This document shows positions 1-7,383 of a stretch of DNA of 64,000 nt, piece after piece. The DNA is from CBDBND01 sp965207985 (lineage in GTDB: Bacteria > Pseudomonadota > Alphaproteobacteria > Rhodospirillales > Rhodospirillaceae), in NCBI GenBank assembly GCA_965207985.1, contig CBDBND010000012.1:17999-81998 (forward strand). Reading direction: 5' to 3'. The position numbers and the translations under genes are program-made. Each line of letters opens with the position of its first letter. Positions within the stretch are counted from its first letter, which is position 1. A model generated the notes under the pieces. The model searched no databases. It worked only from the letters and a program-made list of their open reading frames with translations, and had not been told where the DNA came from.

Positions 1-1
1 G

Positions 2-706
2 CGTCCCGTTAGCGCGCATTACCTGGTGCCGGAAAGTGGCGATCCGACATATCCGCGCCGGCGGCTCAGAGTGTACCGGCTCGTCGACGAGGAACGGCGC
101 GCATGGCATGCTGGACAGAGCCATTGGCGCGGCGGCGAGGGCCTGAATGTAAGTTCCATCGGGATCGAGGTCGTAAATCGCTCGGCTTGCGCCGCCGTGG
201 CTCCGGGCAACAAAAACGGCACGCCAGAAGATCGTTGCGAGTTTCACAATTTCGATCCCGGCCAGATCGATCTCCTCATAGAACTCGTGCTCGACATCCT
301 TCGACGCCATCCCGGTATCGATCCGGTCGATATCGTCGGCCATGCGGACATCGCGCCTGATCGCAGGCTGGATCCCGGACCCAAGTTTCCCTGGCGCAAG
401 CTTCACGAACACGGGATCGGAGCCTGGTACGACGATGACACCGTGGACCGGTACCGCCAACGCTTCGACGCCGAGCCGCCAACTCTGGTGCTGCTGCAGC
501 GGGGGCTAAAAGCCTATGGTTATGACGTGGACGATACCGGCGCACACGATGCGCGCACGCGAGCCGCGCTCAGGGCGTTTCAGATGCATTTCAGGCCATC
601 GGACTGGTCCGGGCACCCCGACGCTGAAACGTCTGCCATACTGTTTGCGCTGCTTGACAAGTACCAACCCCAAGCGCTCGCCGCTCTGATGAAAACATCG
701 TTGTAG
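2..706 (+). CDS. N-acetylmuramoyl-L-alanine amidase with peptidoglycan-binding domain (5' partial)
   Basis: This is an Amidase_2 (AmpD/AmiD-type) zinc amidase that cleaves the bond between N-acetylmuramic acid and L-alanine in peptidoglycan. The frame is open to the window edge and reads RPVSAHYLVPESGDP, the usual family segment carrying the first zinc histidine, so the true start lies upstream. Further on are WHAG, GLNVSSIGIEVVN and the second zinc-ligand region GHADIAPDRRLDPGPKFPW. A C-terminal peptidoglycan-binding helical domain follows (LQRGLKAYGYDV ... TRAALRAFQMHFRP). Because the N-terminus is missing I cannot tell whether the enzyme is cytosolic (recycling, AmpD-like) or exported (AmiD-like). 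The C-terminal domain favours contact with the intact wall. Confidence 0.88.
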   Translation, partial: RPVSAHYLVPESGDPTYPRRRLRVYRLVDEERRAWHAGQSHWRGGEGLNVSSIGIEVVNRSACAAVAPGNKNGTPEDRCEFHNFDPGQIDLLIELVLDILRRHPGIDPVDIVGHADIAPDRRLDPGPKFPWRKLHEHGIGAWYDDDTVDRYRQRFDAEPPTLVLLQRGLKAYGYDVDDTGAHDARTRAALRAFQMHFRPSDWSGHPDAETSAILFALLDKYQPQALAALMKTSL

Positions 707-768
707 CAGCCGCACCTCAGTGATTCTTGGGAAGCGGTTAATGTAGGGATAGAGAAAGTGCATGCGCG

Positions 769-1419
769 TCAGTCAGCGTGGGACTTCGTGGTATCTGATA
801 CGGCAGTTTGTCTTGAGGCATCGTCATTTCTCACATTATTGCGGTCTAAAGGCCTTTGTCTCTTAAGCTCTTGGTAAACATCACGTAATTCATGTTCTAT
901 TTTGTCACCTGTCTCTGCGCGTGCAGATTTGGGATTGAAGTTCAGATATCCGCCAATTTTCGAGGGGCCGTAGATTGGAGAGGCGGGGCCACGCACGATG
1001 TCGATGCGGTCTGAAGCGCCGATCGGGGTAGGATAGTTACCCGGGTTGTCCAGCCGTCGCATGCCCCGGAAATAAACCTCGCCCGGAGTCCCGCGCACAT
1101 CTAGGGCTCCCGCCACGCCAAAGAACGACTGGGTGAACGTACCTGGTGCAAAAGCGACGAGTTCATCGATATCCGCGACGTTGAATCTATCAATCTGTTC
1201 GAAGCTGATTGTGGAGGCTGAACGCGGCGTTTCCAGCAGCGATTTGTCAAATCCGAACACCTCAACGTCTTCGCCCGGGAGAGATCTCAACGATCCGGTT
1301 ACGACGACTTCCTCGATTTGTTGCTCTTGAGCCACCGACAGCTGTGTCCCTGTTGCACCCACGACAGCGGTTGCTAGGGACGCGGCGAGCGGTAAGCGTC
1401 GGGGCAAAAACTGCTTCAT
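769..1419 (-). pseudogene. TonB-dependent receptor, N-terminal plug fragment
   Basis: The product begins with a signal peptide (MKQFLPRRLPLAASLATAVVG), then a TonB-box-like segment IEEVVVTGS and an almost complete plug domain: a VADIDELVAFAPGTF stretch, FRGMRRLDN, and DRIDIVRGPASPIYGPSKIGGYLNF. It ends at 216 residues, whereas receptors of this type run to 700-900. After about residue 165 the similarity to receptors stops and the sequence becomes polar and unrelated, with no beta-barrel. I call it a 3'-truncated remnant. An IS-like element starts 47 bases upstream of the start codon, so the original promoter is probably also disturbed. Confidence 0.75.
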
Positions 1420-1465
1420 GACTTCTTCTCGAAGGGCATTTTTGGACTATCTGGATAAAAAATAA

Positions 1466-2138
1466 CTGTCCCTTCAATTTACCTTATGCTTATGCATGAG
1501 AATGTTCCAAGCCTTTGCGTATGTCGTCGCTGTTTCCACCACCGTCTTAGCTGTCCCTGCCAAAAGCTGGAAGACGTTCATTGCCAATCACAGGGATTCC
1601 ATAGCGGCCGTTGATCTGTTTGTGGTTCCCACAACGCGTTTCCAACTTCTGTATGGCCTGGTCATCCTTTACCTCAAGCGGCGGGAGTTAGTGTGGACCA
1701 ATGCCACCTACCATCCGACAGCGGCTTGGATCGCCAACCAGGTGAGCCAAGCCTTTCCCTGGGAGACCGCGCCGCGATACCTCATCAGGGATCGGGATAC
1801 CAGTTACGGCACGGTCTTCAAACGGCGATTAGGGGTAATGGGCATTAGAGACCGTCCCACGGCACCCAGATCGCCCTGGCAGAATGGGTATGTGGAGCGT
1901 GTAATTGGCTCTATCCGCCGGGGGTGCCTTGATCACACCATCGTCTTTGGTGAAGCTCACCTACGAAGGACACTTAGACACCATGCCCGATACTACAATC
2001 ATGCCCGGACACATCTCTCCCTAGGCAAAGACTCGCCCATGCCACGTCTCGTCGAGCGGGCCGGCCACATCTCAAGGTGTAAACATCTCGGTGGTATGCA
2101 TCACGAATACCGGCGGATAAGGTAAACGGAAGGGACAG
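1466..2138 (+). mobile_element. Short IS-like element with matched terminal inverted repeats
   Basis: Near-matching inverted repeats bound this 673-base unit. The left end, 1466-1489, starts CTGTCCCTTC and contains TTTACCTTAT. The right end, 2115-2138, is its reverse complement with about 4 mismatches in 24. The only gene inside is an integrase-core transposase lacking its N-terminal DNA-binding part, so I read it as an internally deleted derivative of a larger element. I could not find a clear target-site duplication. Confidence 0.65.
1496..2125 (+). pseudogene. Integrase-core (DDE) transposase, N-terminally truncated
   Basis: The rve-type integrase core is present: IAAVDLFVVPT with the first acidic residue, then HPTAAWIANQVSQAFPW, then APRYLIRDRDTSYG with the second Asp, then SPWQNGYVERVIGSIRRGCLDH with the Glu. 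It ends in GGMHHEYRRIR, the usual C-terminus of this alphaproteobacterial IS transposase group. At 209 residues it lacks the roughly 100-residue N-terminal helix-turn-helix region. The element ends are intact, so it could still be mobilised in trans, but by itself it is probably inactive. Confidence 0.7.
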
Positions 2139-2185
2139 AGATCCAGCAGATAAATTTTTAAAATTGCGCAAGTGTGGAGAAGATT

Positions 2186-3148
2186 ATGAAGTGGGTGGTC
2201 ATTTTGATTTGCTTCGTCGCAACATATCCGTTGTCCACTCGTCTGGCTTTGGCGGGTTCAGGCTTTTATTTGAGCAGTGAACTAGGCGCCAACTTTGCGG
2301 TTGGCCCCGATCTTGATGAGGGTGACAATGACCGGGCCAGTGCATGTGACGAGTACATCAACCCGATGTATGCGAACAATCCTCTTTGCACGGACCCCGC
2401 CGGGCGGGGGGATAGCTGGATGAGCAAGTTCGATAGCGCCGAGGGAATTCTGGCCGGTGCGGCTGCAGGTTACAGCTTGCGCAAGACGTTTCCTGATCGC
2501 CTTCTGGGCCGGTTCCGGATTGAGTCGGAGTACTTCTATCGCGATTCCGAATACGATCAGACAACGGACATCATGTCCGGCGACGGCGGAGGCGGCTCAA
2601 TCGCCGATAAACTCGGCGGAGAGATTGCGCGGGCTGAAAATCGAATAGGCAGCATCACCTCACACAATCTGTTTGCAAACCTGTATGTCGATTTGTTCAG
2701 CACCAGCCGCTTCACCCCTTACGTCGGCTTGGGAATAGGCGTCGGCTTCACCGATATGGATTACGGTTCCCTATGGGCACGCAACCACAGAGTTCGCGAT
2801 GATGCAGGAAACCTGTTAATTCGGACCGGCCAAGACTGGGATAACGCGGAGCAGATCCGGCAGAACCTGGCCGGAACCACAACCAGTGAACAGACCGTGT
2901 TGACCGACAATCTGTTCGGGCACCAACTGCTATTTGGAGTGGACTACGCGCTTACCCAGTCCGTCTCCTTCGGAGTGAAGGGGCGCTGGGTCAGGTTCGA
3001 AACCTTCCGGGATAGCGGCAGTTGGGATCGCCTGCGAAGCCACGACTCCAACCTAAGGCTGGATGGAAGCGAACCAGTGGTCTATCAGGTCGAGACCAAA
3101 GACATCGAGTTTTTCGGCCTAAGCGTTAACCTCAAGTACCACATTTAG
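2186..3148 (+). CDS. Outer-membrane beta-barrel protein
   Basis: I start at the ATG at 2186 because GGAG sits six bases upstream; an in-frame GTG at 2174 is the alternative. The 320-residue product has a signal peptide (MKWVVILICFVATYPLSTRL, cleavage probably after ALA) and then alternating amphipathic strands typical of a small barrel: GFYLSSELGANF, RFRIESEYFYR, LFANLYVDLF, FTPYVGLGIGVGFTDM, HQLLFGVDYALTQSVSFGVKGRWVRF and a terminal strand IEFFGLSVNLKYHI. The pattern resembles OmpA-like or P44/Msp2-like surface proteins. Two extracellular-loop-like regions (about residues 30-75 and 195-240) are long and polar. The ligand is unknown. It stands alone between mobile-element debris. Confidence 0.75.
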   Translation: MKWVVILICFVATYPLSTRLALAGSGFYLSSELGANFAVGPDLDEGDNDRASACDEYINPMYANNPLCTDPAGRGDSWMSKFDSAEGILAGAAAGYSLRKTFPDRLLGRFRIESEYFYRDSEYDQTTDIMSGDGGGGSIADKLGGEIARAENRIGSITSHNLFANLYVDLFSTSRFTPYVGLGIGVGFTDMDYGSLWARNHRVRDDAGNLLIRTGQDWDNAEQIRQNLAGTTTSEQTVLTDNLFGHQLLFGVDYALTQSVSFGVKGRWVRFETFRDSGSWDRLRSHDSNLRLDGSEPVVYQVETKDIEFFGLSVNLKYHI

Positions 3149-3176
3149 GCAACCGGCCAGTTCACCATTCCGTATA

Positions 3177-3392
3177 GTGCGACTATACCTGTCCCTTCTT
3201 TTTGCCTTAACGGCAAACGCACCGGTAGTCTCCGCCGTCAGCGCACGGGCCGACCGGTTGCGTCACAAACGCCGTTCCGTTCCCGTCCAACCCAGGCGGT
3301 TTCAGGTGCTGACCAAGGCGGATGAAAGCATTGCCGGTCCGCCAGACCAACGGCCCGGTAGCCGAAAGGCGAAAGTCAAGGCAAACGCCTGA
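3177..3392 (+). CDS. Possible small secreted or remnant protein, unrecognised
   Basis: This 71-residue frame starts 29 bases after the outer-membrane protein gene. Residues 1-22 (MRLYLSLLFALTANAPVVSA) look like a signal peptide; the rest is short, basic and low in hydrophobic residues. I recognise no family. It could be a small secreted protein or a chance frame. Confidence 0.25.
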   Translation: MRLYLSLLFALTANAPVVSAVSARADRLRHKRRSVPVQPRRFQVLTKADESIAGPPDQRPGSRKAKVKANA

Positions 3393-3677
3393 TCACCGGA
3401 TGCCGGATATGACCGTGTGTGAGCCACGCGTGCGCGTGAAGGCATTGTTATTAAGGGGCATGGCGTCGGCGTCATCGACGATTTGCGTCGCGTAAACCGA
3501 TCCGCCCCGCCCGCTGCGTTCGTCGTAAGCACCCACTTGCGGCCGTCCGCCGCCGCGGCCGATGGCGATGATGCGCAGGTACTCGGGCCCGAAGAAAGGC
3601 GCTTCGGTCAGGGGATAGGTGTCGCCGTTGGGGGCAGCGACTTGGAACACTTCCACCTCGGGCAGATGAAAACACAC
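3393..3677 (-). CDS. Hypothetical protein, possibly a gene fragment
   Basis: The 94-residue translation has protein-like composition (VEVFQVAAPNGDTYPLTEAPFF, EYLRIIAIGRGGG) but no signal peptide, no motif I can name and no good Shine-Dalgarno sequence. It lies among transposase fragments and may be the leftover end of a larger gene. The opposite strand is also open here, so coding status is uncertain. Confidence 0.25.
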   Translation of the reverse strand: MCFHLPEVEVFQVAAPNGDTYPLTEAPFFGPEYLRIIAIGRGGGRPQVGAYDERSGRGGSVYATQIVDDADAMPLNNNAFTRTRGSHTVISGIR

Positions 3678-3687
3678 TAACCAATTG

Positions 3688-3945
3688 CTAGGTCACTCCT
3701 AGAATCCCCCTCTCCACCATAGCCAGACCTCGCTCCTCCTGTGTAAGAGCAGGTTCGAGGAAATTAATAAGGCTCCGCTCCTGATCGGAACGCGAAAGCC
3801 ACGCAGCGATACTGAAGGCATCGTGCTGGTCGGGAGTACAGTCCTCTTGAGAGAAAGCTTGGGACCACAAAGCTGGATAGACCTCTGCGATTGCCGCCTC
3901 GACGATCCCTTCCGCATCCACTGGGTCATTCTTGTGGGTCCTCAC
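3688..3945 (-). pseudogene. Chimeric remnant: IS110 transposase N-part joined to a DUF429-like C-terminus
   Basis: The first 18 residues (RTHKNDPVDAEGIVEAA) carry the K-NDxxDAE pattern of IS110-family DEDD transposases. The remainder (VYPALWSQAF, DQHDAFSIAAWLSRSD, FLEPALTQEERGLAMVE) resembles the C-terminus of DUF429-family predicted nucleases. The 85-residue product cannot be a working member of either family. I infer that recombination or deletion fused two degraded genes. Confidence 0.5.
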
Positions 3946-3956
3946 ACAAGGTTTTC

Positions 3957-4307
3957 GGGACGCCGCAACTGCGCGAGAAGAATCTCCCCCTCGTCATCGA
4001 CAACCCGAGGTTCCTGATCCTGCCCTGGATCACGATCCCCAACCTCGGCTCGCACATCCTCTCGCTCGTGCGCCAGCAACTACCCGGCGACTGGACCGAG
4101 CGCTACAACGTCACGCCCGTGCTCATCGAGACCTTCGTCGAGACCCCGCGCTTCACCGGCGCGCTGTACAAGGCGTCGGGCTGGACCCACGTCGGAACCA
4201 CCCAGGGACGCGGCCGATACGACCGCCACACCAGACGCGATCGGCCGAAGAAGGACATCTGGATCCGCCCCCTCCGAAAAGACTGGCGGCGAACACTAAA
4301 CCGGTGA
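3957..4307 (+). pseudogene. DUF4338 (DruA-like) protein, C-terminal fragment
   Basis: From about 3957 the frame reads LREKNLPLVIDNPRFLILPW, then IPNLGSHILSLV, DWTERYNVTPVLIETFVE, RFTGALYKASGWTHVG, GRGRYDRH, KKDIWIRPLRKDWR. This is the C-terminal part of DUF4338, the family that includes DruA of the Druantia phage-defence system and relatives often found beside transposons. Only about 115 residues remain of a protein normally about three times that size, and no start or N-terminal part is visible. The upstream boundary runs directly into the IS110 remnant on the other strand. I regard it as a dead fragment rather than evidence of an active defence system. Confidence 0.6.
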
Positions 4308-4563
4308 CATCATCCCCCGCCGTCACCGCGTGACCGAACGAAAACTTTCTGGAAACAACTATACCCCCGAACCGGCCCCCAGGGCCACACGGGAGCAGAC
4401 CGCACCCAGCGGGGTGATATAATCCGCATTCCACTTGATCTCTGAATTGCCGGTAGTCTCTTATTATAATTTATTATCAATTGTTTAGAATTTATTTGCT
4501 CTGTTGGATTTACGCCGTTTAAGACTGGACCACAAATGATGGCTTGGTTACGCCGTTTATCGG
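4308..4563. other. Intergenic stretch with AT-rich patch and a 12-base direct repeat
   Basis: I see no gene here. Positions 4458-4500 are strikingly AT-rich compared with the surroundings. The sequence TTACGCCGTTTA occurs at 4510-4521 and again at 4548-4559, just past the 3' end of the minus-strand methyltransferase gene. Its role is unknown; it could be part of a mobile-element end. Confidence 0.4.
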
Positions 4564-5739
4564 CTAGGCGGGTTTGACTCCCATGACGTTGGTGCGTCTG
4601 CCGCCTCCAATGGGCTGGCGCACTACTTCGAAACCGGCCCTGCGCATTTCGTTTTCAAAATCCGGTGCCATTTCGCGGTATTCCAGCCACCACACTTCCG
4701 CGTTCCAGCGATGATTGTACCAATCGGCGAACTTGCGATAAGCCGACTGCGACGGCAGCACAGACGTATAGATATCCATGGGATACCAGATGCCGCCCGG
4801 ACGCAGGGTGCGGAAACTTTCGTGAATGATGGCCCGGCCGGATTTTTCCGGAACCTCGTGATAGAGCAGAAAGTTGGTGATGATGTCGAAATGGTTGTCG
4901 GGGAAGTGGCTTTCTTCACTCAGTTCATGCGCGTAATGGGTTTCCATGCCGAGATCAACGGACCTCATATGAGCGAAACGCAACATGGGTGCGCCGATGT
5001 CATTGCCCCACACTTCCGCGTCGGGGAACTTGCGCTTTAATGCCAACACCAGTTGACCCGAACTGCAACCCTGATCGAGCACCCGTTTGACACGGCCATC
5101 GGGCGGTAGCGGCACTTCCTCGGCACGGTTGACCTGGAGCTCATCGCGGTAGTTGCCGTTGGCGAACTCCACGTTGAGACCGTGATAGTAAATGTAACCG
5201 GCGAACGGATCGCCCACATAGCCGCCGGGCTGCAGATGAATCTCGTAACGGGCAAAATCGGGAATGTGGAGGTCGGGCCTGAGCTCGATGGTTCCCGGTC
5301 CCTTTTTCTCCGCCCGTTCCAGTTCTTCTAAGTATTTATCCCCTTCGGCGTGGTAGGCGTCTTGGATCGCCGCCCACATGATCTGTTGCGTGGTTTCACG
5401 CGCATGCACGGTGTAGCCCAAGACCGGGTCGCTCTCGAGCAGTTTGACCACGTCCCGAATAGGAATGTCGTTGTTCATCGGGTCAATGCCCTGTTCACGA
5501 AACAGGACATTGGCCCGCCGGGCCGCTTGCCGGAACACATCGTGGCGCACCCAAGTGCGGTAACTGGTGTAGAAGTCGAGCTCACTTTCCAGACGCAAGT
5601 CGGGTAAGCGTTCGAAAAACCCCCAGGTCCCACGGGGTTCCATGTCGAAATCGAGCTCTTTTGCAGTGACTTTCAGCGCCGGTATTGATGACGCAATAGC
5701 CGCAACAGACGTGTTTAAAAGGGTACGGCGGTTCAGCAT
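4564..5739 (-). CDS. Class I SAM-dependent methyltransferase with exported-type leader (paralogue 1)
   Basis: The 391-residue protein starts MLNRRTLLNTSVAAIASSIP, a twin-arginine plus hydrophobic leader. It carries the signature QPGGYVGDPFAG at residues 170-181, SAM-binding motif I (VLDQGCSSGQL, about 220-230), a second-strand acidic residue in WGNDIG, FDIITNFLLYHEV (284-296), LRPGG (312-316), and ends NVMGVKPA. All these are shared with two paralogues in the 58-61 kb region. The fold is clearly class I methyltransferase; the substrate is unknown. Residues 40-160 form a conserved helical N-terminal region that is not part of the Rossmann fold. The gene has GGAGG eight bases before the ATG and lies 13 bases after the NAD(P)-binding-like gene, so the two form an operon. 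Confidence 0.8.
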   Translation of the reverse strand: MLNRRTLLNTSVAAIASSIPALKVTAKELDFDMEPRGTWGFFERLPDLRLESELDFYTSYRTWVRHDVFRQAARRANVLFREQGIDPMNNDIPIRDVVKLLESDPVLGYTVHARETTQQIMWAAIQDAYHAEGDKYLEELERAEKKGPGTIELRPDLHIPDFARYEIHLQPGGYVGDPFAGYIYYHGLNVEFANGNYRDELQVNRAEEVPLPPDGRVKRVLDQGCSSGQLVLALKRKFPDAEVWGNDIGAPMLRFAHMRSVDLGMETHYAHELSEESHFPDNHFDIITNFLLYHEVPEKSGRAIIHESFRTLRPGGIWYPMDIYTSVLPSQSAYRKFADWYNHRWNAEVWWLEYREMAPDFENEMRRAGFEVVRQPIGGGRRTNVMGVKPA

Positions 5740-5752
5740 GATTGATCCTCCG

Positions 5753-6610
5753 TCAATTCAATTCCGCTTCAATTTGCTCTCGGGTCCGCTTCATCTTTTC
5801 CATTTCGGCTTCAAAGTCGATGGTGCGGCCCCAATCAATGGTTCGCTCTCCGAAAACGCCAACGATAGACCCAATGTATTGATCGGACTCCAGATTGTCG
5901 AGAATGAACGCCGCGAAATCAGCGTAGCTAATGAGACGGCGGCTTGGCGCGTCCACATCCACGGACACCTGAGTGTCGTAGCGCCGCCGTTCCTGCAGCA
6001 ACTGGCAGGGACGCAGAACAACAACCTCAAGACCGCTGGCATGGGCGACGTCTTCCATCCGCCGCATGTCTCGATAGACGCCGCGCATGTTCCACATCCA
6101 TTTTTGCGTCAAAGGAACGCCGACCGGCTCCGTCTCCGGAATTTCGCGCTGGACGGATGTTGAGCTGGTGGCGAACAGCCGCGTGTTCCCCTTGGCTTTC
6201 ATCGCTTCAATGATATTGGCTGTGCCTTGCGACATCAGGTCGGACTCAGCGATCTCGATTTCCGGTGTGGTGCGCGGACCGTAGACGGAGACAATAATTT
6301 CTTCTCCGGTCATGGCCGCCTTGAGGGATTCAACGTCGTAAACATCCCCTTTAACGACAGTGAGGTTTTCATGAGCGATTTTCATCGCATGAGGCCGGCG
6401 GGCCAGTCCGATGACTTCGTGCCCTGCCCGCAGGGCCATGGGAATCAAGTCGTCCGATGTGCGGGCCGTGGCGCCGATGACAAGAATTTTGAGACCGCTC
6501 TTTTCGATCGCCCCAAATGCGCTGGTGCTTGTTCCAACCAACCCTGCGGCGAAGCCTGCCATTAACAGACGGCGGGAAATTCCAAACGAGGATTTGTGTG
6601 TTCCAGTCAT
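5753..6610 (-). CDS. NAD(P)-binding-like (atypical SDR/NmrA-type) protein with Tat-like signal
   Basis: The 285-residue product has an N-terminal SRRLLMAGFAAGLVG leader ending near STSAFGA, consistent with Tat export. A Rossmann-like domain follows: LKILVIGATARTSDDLIPMAL, HEVIGLARRP, LTVVKGDVYD, EEIIVSVYGPRTTPE, NTRLFATSSTSV, LEVVVLRPCQL, ISYADFAAFILDNLES. It matches NAD(P)H-binding SDR-like proteins, but the glycine motif is GATARTS rather than GATGxxG, so cofactor binding is not assured. It is the promoter-proximal gene of a two-gene operon with the methyltransferase. A second paralogue at 54070-54924 shares the same altered motif. GAGGAGG precedes the ATG. Confidence 0.75.
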   Translation of the reverse strand: MTGTHKSSFGISRRLLMAGFAAGLVGTSTSAFGAIEKSGLKILVIGATARTSDDLIPMALRAGHEVIGLARRPHAMKIAHENLTVVKGDVYDVESLKAAMTGEEIIVSVYGPRTTPEIEIAESDLMSQGTANIIEAMKAKGNTRLFATSSTSVQREIPETEPVGVPLTQKWMWNMRGVYRDMRRMEDVAHASGLEVVVLRPCQLLQERRRYDTQVSVDVDAPSRRLISYADFAAFILDNLESDQYIGSIVGVFGERTIDWGRTIDFEAEMEKMKRTREQIEAELN

Positions 6611-6704
6611 GACGCTGACCTCCTCACCTTGGGCTTAGTCTAACGCTTTTCATGGTTTGCCCTGAAACCGCTTCTTTGAGGCACGGTCGCTACCAGAGCA
6701 TTCT

Positions 6705-6896
6705 CTAGCCAGGAAAAAACAAGTCCTCAATCTTGGCACCAAAAACGGCCGCGATCTTAAATGCTAAGGGCAGGCTTGGGTCGTACTTTCCGGTTTCAAT
6801 GGCGTTAATGGTTTGGCGGGAGACGTCCAATTGCTCGGCAAGGTCTGCTTGAGACCAGTCTAATTCTTTACGCTTATCGCGGAGTTTGTTTTCCAC
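6705..6896 (-). CDS. XRE-family HTH regulator (63 aa)
   Basis: I choose the GTG at 6896, giving VENKLRDKRKELDWSQADLA, because the helix-turn-helix of this compact group normally begins within five residues of the start. The whole protein is one HTH: WSQADLAEQLDVSRQTINAIETGKYDPSLPLAFKIAAVFG, ending in an acidic-aromatic tail (IEDLFFPG). It begins 14 bases after the stop of the membrane-protein gene, so the two are co-transcribed. Such pairs are widespread. It probably represses its own operon through the two operators at 7322-7378. Confidence 0.85.
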   Translation of the reverse strand: MENKLRDKRKELDWSQADLAEQLDVSRQTINAIETGKYDPSLPLAFKIAAVFGAKIEDLFFPG

Positions 6897-6910
6897 GCTC
6901 AAGGTTCCAA

Positions 6911-7300
6911 TCACTTGCCACGCGAGCGGTAGTAGAGTGATACGAACAACCACGAGAAACCCATCACCCACCAAACCCAAAACCAAGACAGGCGGGGAAG
7001 CCCAACAAATTCGAGAAAGCCGAAAGAAAAGGTGATGAAGGCCGAAATGCCAAAGGCGACAGCAAGGTCGCGCTTGATGCATTGACGCTGCATTTCATCA
7101 ACTCTTTTGATCAATCTAACGACAGCCCAAATTCCGCCCGCAAACGCAAGCATCGGTATTAGGGCAACAGGAATTTGTAGGGCGTAGGGAATTCCGAGAG
7201 AGAAAATGTATTTAGCAATCAAAATAAGTATGCGGTAGAGGAGGAATGCTCCTCCCATTTCGATGTAATACGCTGAGTAATTGCGTTGATCGAAATTCAT
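6911..7300 (-). CDS. Small integral membrane protein paired with XRE regulator
   Basis: The ATG at 7300 has GAGGGAG seven bases upstream and is preferred over the GTG at 7303. The 129-residue protein has about four membrane segments: AFLLYRILILIAKYIFSLG, LQIPVALIPMLAFAGGIWAV, VAFGISAFITFSFGFLEF and WFWVWWVMGFSWLFVSLYY, with a charged link (RLIKRVDEMQRQCIKRD) after the second. I recognise no enzymatic motif. Its constant pairing with a small XRE repressor suggests a regulated membrane function, possibly sensing or stress-related, which is inference. Confidence 0.75.
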   Translation of the reverse strand: MNFDQRNYSAYYIEMGGAFLLYRILILIAKYIFSLGIPYALQIPVALIPMLAFAGGIWAVVRLIKRVDEMQRQCIKRDLAVAFGISAFITFSFGFLEFVGLPRLSWFWVWWVMGFSWLFVSLYYRSRGK

Positions 7301-7321
7301 CACCGGACTCCCTCACCTACA

Positions 7322-7378
7322 ATGTAAAGCACCCTTTACATAATGGGGCGTTACTTGGATGTCAAGGGTCCTTTACAT
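7322..7378 (-). promoter_or_regulatory. Promoter with two operator palindromes for the membrane-XRE operon
   Basis: ATGTAAAG-CACC-CTTTACAT (7322-7341) is a perfect 8-base inverted repeat. A second copy, ATGTCAAG-GGTC-CTTTACAT (7359-7378), differs at one arm position. They are 37 bases apart. On the minus strand a TTGACA -35 (7360-7365) lies 17 bases from a weak -10 TATGTA (7337-7342), so one operator overlaps each promoter element. This fits autorepression by the XRE protein. Confidence 0.65.
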
Positions 7379-7383
7379 GGAAT

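Noticed and set aside
3957..4307. Active Druantia defence system
   Set aside because: Only a C-terminal DUF4338 fragment exists and no DruB-DruE helicase or partner genes are present.
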